Positions 34,543 through 44,030 of a stretch of 64,000 nucleotides of DNA are shown here, in pieces (positions within the stretch are counted from its first letter, which is position 1; the number at the start of each line of letters is the position of its first letter). Made by a program: the position numbers and the translations under genes. Below the pieces are notes generated by a model. It was given only the letters and a program-made list of their open reading frames with translations. It was not told where the DNA came from and did not search any database. The DNA lies in the NCBI RefSeq assembly GCF_042665155.1, contig NZ_JBHTCG010000006.1, positions 1 through 64,000 of the forward strand, in the 5' to 3' direction. This DNA comes from Sphaerisporangium rhizosphaerae (lineage in GTDB: Bacteria; Actinomycetota; Actinomycetes; Streptosporangiales; Streptosporangiaceae).

Positions 34543-35258
34543 CTACCGGACGATGCCTTGGGTGTCGGTGCCGTCGCCGTTCCAGTCGCCGATGACGGGG
34601 AGGTCGGCGGTGTTGCCGAAGGGGACGGGGCGGGTGGTTTCTGTGGCGCTGGTGACGGGGCTGGTGCGCAGGTAGAAGGTGTAGCCCATGCGGACGCCGA
34701 TGTTGGTCTTTCCGTCGCCGTCCCAGTCGCCGGCGAAGGGGGTGGAGTAGTCGTTGCCGTATTTGAAGTGGTAGTCGGCGTCGCCGCTGGCGGGGTTGTT
34801 GGAGATGTAGAAGATGCCGGTGGCGGGGTCGTAGGCGCTGGGGGTGTCGGTGCCGTTGCCGTCCCAGTCGCCGACGACGGGGATCCAGTTGGTGTTGCCG
34901 TAGCCGTAGCTGGTGGTGGTTTCGGTGGTGCTGGTGATGGGGGTGGTGCGCAGGTAGAAGCTGTAGCCCATGCGGACGCCGATGTTGTCCTTTCCGTCGC
35001 CGTCCCAGTCTCCGACGATGGGGATGGAGTTTCGGTTGCCGTATTTGATGTTGTACTGGGATTGGCCGTTGGAGGGGTTGTTGGACAGGTGGAAGGTGGC
35101 GGTGGTGGGGTCGTAGGCGCTGGGGGTGTCGACGCCGTCGCCGTCCCAGTCGCCGATGATGGGGATCATCGGGCTGTTGCCGTATCTGATGACCGGCCGG
35201 GTGTTGGTGTTGGAGTCGAAACTGTCGGACAGGGTGAAGTCCAGCACCCCGTAGTCGA
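34543..35258. repeat. 716-bp direct repeat, copy B
   Basis: Encodes the C-terminal FG-GAP-like module of the lytic-transglycosylase-like protein; partner of copy A at 32837-33552. Confidence 0.95.
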
Positions 35259-35922
35259 CCGGGTCCGGAGGCGCCTGGGAGGCCACGATGGCATCGACGA
35301 TGATCTTCGCGTCGCCGGCCTGCGGCTGGTAGCGGTCCGGGTACGCCGACACCTGAACGGCCTGGCAGACCTCGCCGATCGGCGCGGTCAGCCACTTCTC
35401 GTCCGGGTACTTCGACTGCATCTTCTTGAGGAAGGCGTTGGTGGCCCAGTCCGGGTTCAGCCGCTCGGCCCTGGTCCCCCAGGAGGCCCGCTGCTGGAAC
35501 AGCCCGAGGCTGTCGTGGTCGAGCTCCTCGCTGATGTTGTCGATGCTCGACTCGACGATCGTCGTGGTGATGGCGATGACGGCGGCCCTGAGGTTCAGCC
35601 CGCGGTCGCGCACGGCCTTGACCACCATCCGCGCGCAGGAGACGCGGTAGGCCGACATGTACCCCTTCATCTTGGCCTTCAGTGAGCCGTTGAGCTGCGT
35701 CGCGAGGGCGGAGTCGGTGGAGGTGGTGCCGTTCGCGTCGCACGCGGCGACGGCTCGGAGCGCGCCGACGTCACTGGCCTTCGCGCTGGGCGCCGGGGTG
35801 GGACCGGCCATGGCGGCGGGCGCGATCAGCAGGCTGCAGGTCAGCGCCATGGCGGTGATTCCGGCGAGCCGGAGGGCGCCACGGGCGGGACGCGAGGGGG
35901 ATGCACTCATCGGATGCCTCAT
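34543..35922 (-). CDS. secreted lytic-transglycosylase-like protein with FG-GAP-like repeats
   Basis: 459 residues. Signal peptide (LAGITAMALTCSLLIAPAAMA), then a lysozyme-like domain (about 60-220) with the actinomycete pattern of candidate catalytic Glu in VESSIDN and DHDSLGLFQQRASWGT, expected to cut peptidoglycan glycan strands. The C-terminal half is the FG-GAP-like module shared with the CHAP protein. A GTG/ATG choice within the first five codons is uncertain. It follows the SARP gene by 78 bp, with its own three-heptad motif in that gap, so it is likely a SARP target with the CHAP gene. Confidence 0.85.
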   Translation of the reverse strand: MRHPMSASPSRPARGALRLAGITAMALTCSLLIAPAAMAGPTPAPSAKASDVGALRAVAACDANGTTSTDSALATQLNGSLKAKMKGYMSAYRVSCARMVVKAVRDRGLNLRAAVIAITTTIVESSIDNISEELDHDSLGLFQQRASWGTRAERLNPDWATNAFLKKMQSKYPDEKWLTAPIGEVCQAVQVSAYPDRYQPQAGDAKIIVDAIVASQAPPDPVDYGVLDFTLSDSFDSNTNTRPVIRYGNSPMIPIIGDWDGDGVDTPSAYDPTTATFHLSNNPSNGQSQYNIKYGNRNSIPIVGDWDGDGKDNIGVRMGYSFYLRTTPITSTTETTTSYGYGNTNWIPVVGDWDGNGTDTPSAYDPATGIFYISNNPASGDADYHFKYGNDYSTPFAGDWDGDGKTNIGVRMGYTFYLRTSPVTSATETTRPVPFGNTADLPVIGDWNGDGTDTQGIVR

Positions 35923-35965
35923 TTCGGGACAGATTCGATCTGGCTCCGAAAGAGTGCGACCGCGC

Positions 35966-35994
35966 GCTCCAATACCGCTGTAAATCCGTTGTAG
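35966..35994 (-). promoter_or_regulatory. three heptads with 11-bp period upstream of the lytic gene
   Basis: Plus-strand GCTCCAA, GCTGTAA and GTTGTAG begin at 35966, 35977 and 35988, between the SARP stop codon and the lytic gene start. Matches the motif at 34305-34333 in order, sequence and spacing. Confidence 0.78.
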
Positions 35995-36000
35995 GCCGCT

Positions 36001-39000
36001 CTACAGAACGACGTCCTCCTGCGCGGAACCGCTTCTCCGCCGCGGAGTGAGCTCCGCGTGTTCGCGGGAGCCGTACGCCCGGAAGATCTCGACCGCCTCC
36101 GTCCGCACGGTCTCGGCCGCCGCGTACTGTCCCAGCTCCTCGTGCAGCAGGGCCAGGTCACGCAGGGTCCGCGCGCGGAACAGAGGAAGGCCCAGCTCCT
36201 CCCACTGCCGCACCGACTCCTTCAGGCAGCTCTCCGCCTCCGGGAGGCGCCCGACGGCGAGGTGGAGCTCTCCCAGCGTGCGCAAGGTGATCGCCTCGCC
36301 CCACCGGTCGCGCAGGGCCCGCATGTCGGCGAGGATGCCGTCCAGCGCGGGCAGCGCCTCGTCGCACCTGCCCTGCCGGAGCCACGCCTTGGCGCGCGTG
36401 CGCAAGGCGTAGCACTCCAGCAGCCGCTCGCCCATGTCGCCGAAGATGTGCGCCGCCTGTTCGCTCAGCCGCTCCGCTTCGGCGTACTGTTCCCTGGCCA
36501 GGTGGTGCAGGGCCATGGTGCGCAGGGTCAGCGCCTCACCTCGCCGGCTGCCCGATCGTCTGTACAGCGTGAACGCGTCGTCCAGGTCGTTCCAGGCATG
36601 ATCCAGGTCGCCCTGTTCCAGCCTGACCGACCCCGCCAGCCGCTGCACGTGGGCGAGAGCGGCCTCGTCACCCTGGTCGCGCCACATCCGCTGAGCGCTG
36701 TCGAGATAGTGAAGCGCCTCGGGCAGGTGCCCCTGTTCGCGGCAGACGACGCCCATGCCCGTGAGGATGGCGCACTCTCCCCGCAGGTCCCCGGCGGCGC
36801 GGAACATCGCGAGCGCCTTGCCGAAGTACTCCTTCGCCTCGGCGTAGCGGTCCTGCTCGTATCGCAGCTGGCCCAGCTCCGCGAGCAGCGTCGCCTGCCC
36901 GGCGGTGTTCCCCCTGCGCCGCGCGACGGCCAGGGCGGCGTCGTGCGTGCGGCTCCAGGCCGTGAACTGGTTCTCCACGGCGAAGGCGGAATGGCACAGC
37001 GCGGAGGCCAGTTCGACCGCGGCCTCGTCGAGGTCCAGCCCCGCCGCCAGTTCGACGCCGACGACCAGCGGCTCCTCCTCGATGCGGAACCACGTGTGGG
37101 GCGCCGCCAGGACGGCCCGCGCGGCCTGCGGATCGATGGGCACGGCGAGCCGGTAGGACTCGCGCACCGCGATCGTGCCCGACGGTTCGACGGCGCGCAC
37201 CTTCGACAGCAGCCAGAGCCAGCCGCCGAGCACCCTGGTCACCGCGCCGACCCGCTCCGGTGGCGGGTCCTCGGCCTCGGCGCGCTCGCGGGCGAACAGC
37301 CGGATGAGATCGTGCAGCCGGTAGCGCACCTGGCCGATCGCGTCGACGCCCTCGACCTCGACCAGCGAGGCGTCCACCAGCTGTTCCAGTTCCCGCTCGG
37401 CCTCGTCGAGGCTCGACCCGGTGGCGGCCGCCGCGACCCAGGCGGGAAAGTGCGGAAGGCCGAGCAGGCCGAGGTACCGTAACGCCCTGCGGACCGAGCC
37501 GGTCAGCAGTTCGTAGCTCAGGGCGATGCCGGCGCGGACCTCCTGGTCGCCCACGGCGAGTTCGTCGAGCCGGCGCCGCTCATCGGCGAGGCGGTCGGCC
37601 ATGAGTTTCACCGACCACTGCCGGCGCGAGGCGAGCCTGGCTCCGGCGATGCGGATGGCGAGGGGCAGGTACCCGCACTGCCGTACGATCATCCGCGACG
37701 GTCCGGGCTCCGCGGTGACGCGTTCGGCGCCGGCGACGTGGGAAAGCAGGGCGAGCGCCGCGTCGACGGTCAGCGTGCCGAGCTCCGTCGGCAGGGCGCC
37801 GGCGAGGCTCGGAAGCTTGTTGCGCGAGGTGATCAGCACGGCGCATCCCGCCGAGCCGGGCAGCAGCGGGCGGACCTGGCGTTCGGTGGCCGCGTCGTCG
37901 AGCACCACCAGCATGCGACGGCCGGAGAGCAGGCTGCGATAGCGGTTGACCCGCTCCTCCAGGGTCGGCGGAAGCTCCGGCGCGGGCGTGCCCAGTTCGC
38001 GCAGGAGGCGGCCCAGGACCTCTTCGGGCGTCGCCGGAAGCTCGGTGGTGCCGCGCAGCTCGGCGTAGAGCTGGCCGTCCGGGTAGCGCTCGGCGACGTC
38101 GTGGGCGACCCGTAACGCGAGGGTCGACTTGCCCGTGCCGCCGGCGCCGAGGATCACGCAGACCGGCATGGCGGACGGCCGGGTCAGAGCCGCCCGCAAC
38201 AGGACCGTCTCCTCGGTCCGGCCGGTGAAGTCGGGGATGACGGGAGGCAGCTGGTACGGCCTGCCCCTCTCGGAAGCGCCCCTCTCGGGAGTGCCCCTCT
38301 CAGGAATGCCCCTCTCGAAGGTGCCTCTCTCGGGAGCGGCCCCTTCGGTGCCGGCCGCTTCGGGAGTGGCCCTCTCGGTACCGCTCCTTCCGGTCGGGAA
38401 CCTTGCGATACCGGTGCTGCCGGTACCGGCCCGCTCGGGAGTGGCCCCGGCGGCATCGGACCTTCCGGGTCCGGCACCGTCGTGGCCGGGCCTGCCGGGC
38501 CTGCCGGGCGTTCCGCTCGCCGCCCCCGAGCCCGTGGGCGCGGAGGTCTCCGGCGGGCGCGTCCGGGAGCGGTGCCCGGGTGACAGGCGCGGATCCCCCC
38601 GCAGGATGCCCTCGTGCAACCGCCGCAGCTCGGGGCCGGGATCGATGCCGAGCTCCTCCGCGAGGACCTCCACGCCCTGCCGGTAGACCGCGAGCGCGTC
38701 CCCCCGCCGCCCGAGGTGGTTCAGGGTCGCCATGAGGTCATGGCGAAGGCGTTCGTGGGTGGGATGGCGTGCCACCAGGGCGGTCAGCTCTCCGATCACC
38801 TGCTCGTGCAGGCCGATCTCGAGGTCGGCGGCGATGCGCTCCTCGGTCACGGTGAGCCGCAGCTCGTCCAGGCGCCGGGCCTCGGCGAGCAGGAAGGAGT
38901 CGCCCATCCCGCCGAGGGCGGGACCGCGCCACAGCGCGAGGGCGGCGCGGAACCGCTCGGCCGCCTCCTCGTGCCGCCCCTCGGTGGCCGCGCGGCGTCC

Positions 39001-39327
39001 TTGGGCGACGAGCGTCTCGAACGCGGAACGGTCGACGGCGCCGGCGGGGACGTCGGCCAGGTAACCCGCCTGGTGGGACACGATGACGGGGGGCATGTCC
39101 GCGCGCTCGAACGATCGGCGCAGCGACGAGATGTAGGTCTGCAGCACCGCCCGGGCGGTCTCCGGGGGATCCGCGCCCCAGATGGCGTCGATGAGCCGTT
39201 CGGCCCCGACCACGTGGCCCTCGTCGATGAGCAGCGCGGTGAGCAGGGTTCGCGGCTTCGCCCCCCCGAGCGGCACCTGACGGCCACCGTTCCAGACCTC
39301 TATGGGACCGAGGAGCCGGAACTCCAT
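36001..39327 (-). CDS. AfsR/SARP-type regulator with NB-ARC and TPR domains
   Basis: 1108 residues. Winged helix (about 1-95, MEFRLLGPIEVW), BTAD (about 100-250), a low-complexity linker (about 255-360) with repeated PERGT/FERGI/SERG units, NB-ARC with Walker A GAGGTGKST near 385, and a TPR half with many 40-residue units. The ATG at 39327 is fixed by GGAGGAATCC; the longer frame is not used. Its gene lies directly upstream of a lytic gene and near the CHAP gene, both with 11-bp heptad triplets, so it probably activates them. Paralogous to the SARP at 12770-15844 in architecture only; the sequences are clearly different. Confidence 0.93.
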   Translation of the reverse strand: MEFRLLGPIEVWNGGRQVPLGGAKPRTLLTALLIDEGHVVGAERLIDAIWGADPPETARAVLQTYISSLRRSFERADMPPVIVSHQAGYLADVPAGAVDRSAFETLVAQGRRAATEGRHEEAAERFRAALALWRGPALGGMGDSFLLAEARRLDELRLTVTEERIAADLEIGLHEQVIGELTALVARHPTHERLRHDLMATLNHLGRRGDALAVYRQGVEVLAEELGIDPGPELRRLHEGILRGDPRLSPGHRSRTRPPETSAPTGSGAASGTPGRPGRPGHDGAGPGRSDAAGATPERAGTGSTGIARFPTGRSGTERATPEAAGTEGAAPERGTFERGIPERGTPERGASERGRPYQLPPVIPDFTGRTEETVLLRAALTRPSAMPVCVILGAGGTGKSTLALRVAHDVAERYPDGQLYAELRGTTELPATPEEVLGRLLRELGTPAPELPPTLEERVNRYRSLLSGRRMLVVLDDAATERQVRPLLPGSAGCAVLITSRNKLPSLAGALPTELGTLTVDAALALLSHVAGAERVTAEPGPSRMIVRQCGYLPLAIRIAGARLASRRQWSVKLMADRLADERRRLDELAVGDQEVRAGIALSYELLTGSVRRALRYLGLLGLPHFPAWVAAAATGSSLDEAERELEQLVDASLVEVEGVDAIGQVRYRLHDLIRLFARERAEAEDPPPERVGAVTRVLGGWLWLLSKVRAVEPSGTIAVRESYRLAVPIDPQAARAVLAAPHTWFRIEEEPLVVGVELAAGLDLDEAAVELASALCHSAFAVENQFTAWSRTHDAALAVARRRGNTAGQATLLAELGQLRYEQDRYAEAKEYFGKALAMFRAAGDLRGECAILTGMGVVCREQGHLPEALHYLDSAQRMWRDQGDEAALAHVQRLAGSVRLEQGDLDHAWNDLDDAFTLYRRSGSRRGEALTLRTMALHHLAREQYAEAERLSEQAAHIFGDMGERLLECYALRTRAKAWLRQGRCDEALPALDGILADMRALRDRWGEAITLRTLGELHLAVGRLPEAESCLKESVRQWEELGLPLFRARTLRDLALLHEELGQYAAAETVRTEAVEIFRAYGSREHAELTPRRRSGSAQEDVVL

Positions 39328-39570
39328 GGATTCCTCCAGCGACGACCTCCCGGGGGCACCGAACACGTGAACCGTGGACGGCCTTCGTCCAACGCAACGG
39401 TTCGACACGATTGGGGAGTTCCCCCTGACCGTTACCCGCCTCGCGGTGGGAGCCAGCGTAGGTGATCCCGTACGTGACCGACAGGGCCGGCGATCTCGGC
39501 GACGGTGTCCACAGGGGGGCGGGGGTGGGCGGCCCGGGCGCTCAGGGGCCGTCCACCCTGCGTTCGGCGG

Positions 39571-40689
39571 TCAGGGGGAGGTGCAGGTGAGGGCCGAGGG
39601 GACGCTGTTGGCGCCCGTCCAGCTGCCGTTGAAGCCGAAGGTGGTCGAGGCGCCGGCGCCCAGGTCGCCGTTGTAGCTCGCGTTCCTGACCGTCACGGCG
39701 CCGCCGCTCTGGCTCACGGTTCCGTTCCACAGTTGGGTGACCGTCTGACCGTTGGCGAAGGTCCACCTCACCGTCCAGCCGCTGAGCGAAGTGGTGCCGT
39801 TGTTCCTGACGGTCACCTCCGCGCCGAAACCGCCCTGCCAGGAGTTGGTGACGCGGTAGGTGGCCGCGCAGCCGCCGGGCGGAGGGGGCGAGGGGGTGGT
39901 CGGCGCGGTCGGGGTCGGCGTGACCGGCGGCGACGGAGTGGTCGGCGGGGTGGGGGTCGGGGTGACGGGCGGCGTCGGGGTGGCGCCGTTGAGCAGGGCG
40001 GCCAGGGGCGGGTACCACTTGTTCGCCATCTTCTGGTCGCCGGTGGCGTTGGGGTGCACCCCGTCCCCGGTGTCGCTGGAGGTGCTGAACCCGGTCCACT
40101 GGTCGACGACCACGATCGGCGACTGGGTGGTGCTCTTGGACTGCGCCCACCCGGGGATGGCGGAGTTGAGCGCGACGACGCGCTGGGCGCACTCGGGGCA
40201 GGAGCCCGGGTTCATCGGGATGATCTGCGCGACGAGGATCTTCATGGTCGGGTTGCTCGCGCGCATCTGGTCGACCAGCTTGCCGTACGCGGCCAGGATC
40301 GTACTGGTCGCGCGGTTGCTCCACACGTCGTTGGTGCCGAAGTGCATCAGCACGACGTCGGGCCGGGTCGCCGAGAGCCAGCCGGGGAGCTGGTTCTGGT
40401 CGGCGACGGTGGTGACCAGCGCGCCGCCGTGGCCCTCGTTGTCGCCGTCGTAGCTCACGCCGCATCCCTGGGGCGGCAGGGTGCCCACCATGTCCACGCT
40501 GTAGCCGCCCTGCACCAGCTTGTTGTACAGCAGGGCGCGCCAGCAGCCGGGGGAGCCGGTGATGGAGTCGCCCAGCGGCATTATCCGCACGGTGGCGGCG
40601 CGGGCCGGCGGCACGAGCGCGAGCGCCGTGTACGCCAGGACCCCGATCATCGCCGCCATGATCGCCAGGAGTGCGCGTCTGGTCGCCAT
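39571..40689 (-). CDS. secreted SGNH/GDSL esterase with CBM2
   Basis: 372 residues. Signal peptide (MATRRALLAIMAAMIGVLAY, cut near ARA-AT), SGNH hydrolase (about 32-235: GDSIT with catalytic Ser, GTNDVW, and DGVHPN with Asp/His), Pro-Thr linker, and a C-terminal CBM2 cellulose-binding domain (about 270-372, with conserved Trp and end Cys residues). Resembles actinomycete acetylxylan/carbohydrate esterases (CE2/CE3-like). CGGAGGTGGAGC precedes the ATG. An AACCGGTT palindrome at 40763-40770 in the upstream gap could be a LacI-type site. Fits deacetylation of hemicellulose with the GH74 enzyme. Confidence 0.9.
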   Translation of the reverse strand: MATRRALLAIMAAMIGVLAYTALALVPPARAATVRIMPLGDSITGSPGCWRALLYNKLVQGGYSVDMVGTLPPQGCGVSYDGDNEGHGGALVTTVADQNQLPGWLSATRPDVVLMHFGTNDVWSNRATSTILAAYGKLVDQMRASNPTMKILVAQIIPMNPGSCPECAQRVVALNSAIPGWAQSKSTTQSPIVVVDQWTGFSTSSDTGDGVHPNATGDQKMANKWYPPLAALLNGATPTPPVTPTPTPPTTPSPPVTPTPTAPTTPSPPPPGGCAATYRVTNSWQGGFGAEVTVRNNGTTSLSGWTVRWTFANGQTVTQLWNGTVSQSGGAVTVRNASYNGDLGAGASTTFGFNGSWTGANSVPSALTCTSP

Positions 40690-40860
40690 GCTCCACCTCC
40701 GCCTCGTCCGCGTGGCGATGGTACGGAGGCGGCGTCCCCGCTAGGAAGGAGGTGGCCTGCTTAACCGGTTCGACCTGCGATGACATGGCGCCCGGCGGTG
40801 AAAGTTACAAAGGACGGGCCCTGGCTCGCGATGGCGTTCCCTCACTGGGGACGGTCGCCG

Positions 40861-41844
40861 TCACAGCCAGCGTTCGCGGGCGGCGTGCCAGGCCAGTTGC
40901 ATGCGGGTCTGGACGCCGGCCGCCTCCATGATGCCCGAGACGCGCCGCTGGACGGTGCGCTGGCTGATGCCGAGCTGGCTGGCGATCGACTTGTCGGGCA
41001 CGCCCGCCACCAGCAGCGACAGCAGGTAGAGGTCGTCGGGGTCGAGAGGGCAGGGCGCCGTCTCGGCCTCCAGCGACAGGGCGCCGCCGTCCATGACGCT
41101 CAACGGCGTCGCGCGGTCCCACTGGCTCTCGAACAGGGCGAGCAGCGCGTCGAGCAGGGTGCCGCCGCGGATCAGCGCCGCGGTGGGCTCGGACAGGCCC
41201 GGCCGCTGGACGAGCGTGAGCAGGCCGATGCGGCGGTCGGCGACGGTCAGCCGCACGGGGAGCCGCGGGATGGCGCGGGACCGCTCGCCCAGCTTGATCG
41301 CCTGGGCGACGTCGGCTTGCATGCCGGGCTCCTCCAGCAGCGCGCGTTCGTAGATGACGCGGTAGGTCACGCCGCGGGCGAGCGCGGACGGCTCGGCGTC
41401 GTTCTGGGCGGCGGTCATCGCGACCGGGCCGGCCAGGCAGAAGCCCAGGATCTCCTCCCGGGCGTTGTCCTGCATGTGCAGCAGGTGCTCGCGCATCGCG
41501 GCCCGGTTGGGCAGCACCTCGATGAGCTGGGCGGCGTCCCTGCGGCGGACGTTGGCGCGGTACTCCTCCGACAGTTCCTCCAGGGAGCGGCGCGCCCAGT
41601 CCAGCGACTGCTGGCGCCGCAGCAGCGACGCGCCGAGCGCGATGTCGGGCGCGACGGCGGCGAACCGTCCGGGGGAGACCTCCCGGACCAGGCCCTTGGC
41701 GGCCATCGACCGCAGCGCGTCTCCCACCTGTTCGGGTCCGAGCCGGGTGTGCCGCCCGAGTTCCCCGACCTCCGCCTCGGCGGCCGAGACCAGCAGCCGA
41801 TACGTCAGTTCCTCCACGGAGTTCAGCCCAACCGGCTCCAGCAT
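40861..41844 (-). CDS. TrmB/LuxR-type transcriptional regulator
   Basis: 327 residues. N-terminal TrmB-like winged helix (about 10-75) and a C-terminal LuxR helix-turn-helix (about 260-325, PDKSIASQLGISQRTVQRRVSGIM). The middle has no recognised ligand motif. Actinomycete proteins of this build are usual stand-alone regulators. The ATG at 41844 with a GGGG site just upstream starts the conserved domain; the longer frame has no ribosome site. Same strand as the esterase, with a 171-bp gap. Confidence 0.87.
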   Translation of the reverse strand: MLEPVGLNSVEELTYRLLVSAAEAEVGELGRHTRLGPEQVGDALRSMAAKGLVREVSPGRFAAVAPDIALGASLLRRQQSLDWARRSLEELSEEYRANVRRRDAAQLIEVLPNRAAMREHLLHMQDNAREEILGFCLAGPVAMTAAQNDAEPSALARGVTYRVIYERALLEEPGMQADVAQAIKLGERSRAIPRLPVRLTVADRRIGLLTLVQRPGLSEPTAALIRGGTLLDALLALFESQWDRATPLSVMDGGALSLEAETAPCPLDPDDLYLLSLLVAGVPDKSIASQLGISQRTVQRRVSGIMEAAGVQTRMQLAWHAARERWL

Positions 41845-41931
41845 GTCCCCATCATGACACCCGAAATAGGGATATTCGGCCACATGCAACCTCACTTTGC
41901 CGCGTTCCGGCAGGTGAGGGCCGCGTCCGGA

Positions 41932-42243
41932 CTACGGCGCGCTCCGCTCGCCGGGCTCGTTCTCAGCCTCCGTCCCGGTGTCCTCGACGTCCTGTGCGGC
42001 GGAAGGATCGGGCGCGTCGACCGGGCGCAGCCGCTCCCACACCAGGAAGACGGCGCCGACGATGATCATGCCCACGCCCGTCCAGAGGTTGATGCGGATT
42101 CCCTCGGCCTTGCGCACCGCCTCCGCACCGTCCAGCAGTCCGACGACGGTGAGGATGGCGCCGTAGATGAGGAACAGGCCGCCGATGATGCGGCGGATGT
42201 CGAAGAGCCGGGCGACGCGCTTGCGGTCGCTCTCGTCGTTCAC
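41932..42243 (-). CDS. small membrane protein, two helices
   Basis: 103 residues from GTG with GGAGA upstream. Two hydrophobic segments (IIGGLFLIYGAILTVVGLL and WTGVGMIIVGAVFLVW) and a Pro/Asp/Glu-rich tail. Small proteins like this often accompany SSS symporters in actinomycetes, and a symporter gene lies 108 bp upstream. Function unknown; a transporter accessory is a guess. Confidence 0.75.
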   Translation of the reverse strand: MNDESDRKRVARLFDIRRIIGGLFLIYGAILTVVGLLDGAEAVRKAEGIRINLWTGVGMIIVGAVFLVWERLRPVDAPDPSAAQDVEDTGTEAENEPGERSAP

Positions 42244-42350
42244 AGCAGGTCTCCGATCGGGGACGAAACGGTCGTCTGCCCGGCCGTCGCCGGGATGGTG
42301 GTCGGGCGGTCCGGTGGCGGAGCAGCGGATCGGTTCGGCAACGGCATGGG

Positions 42351-44030
42351 TCAGATGAACGGGATGTAGAGGGCGGCGCCCAGGATCACCGCGCCGATGC
42401 CCAGCACCACCGGCGAGCGGTACCAGGCCGTGTCACCGGCCAGCGCGTCGTCGGCGATCGAGGCGTCGCTGAGCCCGTACACCAGGCCGCGCAGCTCGCT
42501 CTCGGGCTTGGGGGTGGTGAGCAGCGTGACCACGATCGAGACCACCGCGTCCACCACGAACGCGGTGCCGGCGCCCCAGAAGGTGGCGTTCAACTCGGTG
42601 CCGAAGTCCAGCACGCCCGCCTTGAACAGGATGTAGGACGCGAAGGCGGCGAGCGTGCCGGTCAGCAGGCCCCAGAAACCGGCCCACGCGGTCATCCGCT
42701 TCCAGAACAGCCCGATGATGAAGGTCGCGAACAGCGGCGCGTTGAAGAAGGAGAACAGCGTCTGCAGGTAGTTCATGATGTTGCTGAACCCGGCCGCGAT
42801 CAGCGCGGTGCCGATGCCGAGCACGACGCCGCCCACGGTGGCCAGGCGCCCGAGCTTGAGGTAGTACTCATCGGGCTTGTCCTTCTTCACGTGCGAGCGC
42901 CAGATGTCGTAGGTGAAGACGGTGTTGAAGCCGCTGATGTTGGCCGCCATGCCGGCCATGAACGAGGCCAGCAGGCCGGTGACCGCGATGCCGAGCACGC
43001 CGTTCGGCAGCAGGTCGCCCATCAGGAGCGGGATCGCGTAGTTGTACTGCGGGCCGCCGGGCTTGCCGAGATCGCTGAACAGCACCAGCGCCACCAGGCC
43101 GGGGATGACGGTCACGGCCGGGATCATCAGCTTGGGGTAGGCCGCGACGATCGGGGTGAGCCGCGCCGCCCGCGTGTTGCGCGCCGACAGCCCGCGCTGC
43201 ACCTCGGCGAAGTTCGTCGTCCAGTAGCCGAACGACAGCACGAAACCGAGGCCGAGGACGATGCCGATCCAGTGCGCCCCGAGCGGGTTGGCGTCGGCCG
43301 ACCCGGTGTTCGCCCAGGCGTGCAGACCGGGTTCGCCCAGCGCCGACCGCCGCACCTTGTCCGCCAGCCCGGAGAAGCCGCCCACCTTGATCAGGCCGAG
43401 GACGGTGACCGGGATGAGGCCGGCGAGGATGACGAAGAACTGCATGACCTCGTTGTAGATGGCCGACGACAGTCCGCCCAGCACGACGTAGGCGAGCACG
43501 ATGGCCGCCGAGACCACGATCGACAGCATCAGCGGCCAGCCGAGCAGCGCGCCCATCACCAGCGCGAGCGCGTACAGGTTGATCCCCGCGATGAGGATCT
43601 GCGCCACGGCGAAGGTGATCGCGTTGAGCAGCTGCGTCTGGCCGTTGAAGCGGCGGCGCAGGAAGTCCGGAACGCTGTGCACCTTCGACCGGTAGTAGAA
43701 CGGCATCATCACGATGCCGAGGAACACCATCGCCGGGACGGCGCCGATCCAGTAGTAGTGCACGGTGGCGACGCCGTACTGCACGCCGTTGGCGGCCATG
43801 CCCAGGATCTCGGTGGCGCCGAGGTTGGCCGACAGGAATGCCAGGCCGGTGATCCAGGCGGGGAGGGACCTGCCGGACAGGAAGAAGTCCAGGCTGGTCT
43901 TGATGGCCCGGCGCGCGGCGAAGCCGATGCCGAGGACGGTGACGAAGTACAGCGCGAGGATGAGGTAGTCAAGAGGGTTGACGTCCAGCCGCAGATCCTG
44001 CGCCGCGAGAGTCAGGTGATGAGGCACCAT
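42351..44030 (-). CDS. sodium/solute symporter (SSS family)
   Basis: 559 residues, about 13-14 membrane helices, typical SGLT/SSF sequence: FFLSGRSLPAW near 50, LSANLGATEILGMAANG, then helices to the C-terminus. Sugar or carboxylate uptake coupled to Na+ is the family role; the sugar branch is likelier beside xylan/xyloglucan genes. The ribosome site is poor (GGGTAACGGGCG before ATG), but no better start is seen. Divergent from the GH74 gene. Confidence 0.92.
   Translation of the reverse strand: MVPHHLTLAAQDLRLDVNPLDYLILALYFVTVLGIGFAARRAIKTSLDFFLSGRSLPAWITGLAFLSANLGATEILGMAANGVQYGVATVHYYWIGAVPAMVFLGIVMMPFYYRSKVHSVPDFLRRRFNGQTQLLNAITFAVAQILIAGINLYALALVMGALLGWPLMLSIVVSAAIVLAYVVLGGLSSAIYNEVMQFFVILAGLIPVTVLGLIKVGGFSGLADKVRRSALGEPGLHAWANTGSADANPLGAHWIGIVLGLGFVLSFGYWTTNFAEVQRGLSARNTRAARLTPIVAAYPKLMIPAVTVIPGLVALVLFSDLGKPGGPQYNYAIPLLMGDLLPNGVLGIAVTGLLASFMAGMAANISGFNTVFTYDIWRSHVKKDKPDEYYLKLGRLATVGGVVLGIGTALIAAGFSNIMNYLQTLFSFFNAPLFATFIIGLFWKRMTAWAGFWGLLTGTLAAFASYILFKAGVLDFGTELNATFWGAGTAFVVDAVVSIVVTLLTTPKPESELRGLVYGLSDASIADDALAGDTAWYRSPVVLGIGAVILGAALYIPFI

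Noticed and set aside
32837..35743. Single 968-codon frame spanning both wall-lytic genes
   Set aside because: Only the part from 34237 leftward codes for a real protein (signal peptide, CHAP). The upstream part is out of frame with the neighbouring lytic gene, and a terminator lies in between.
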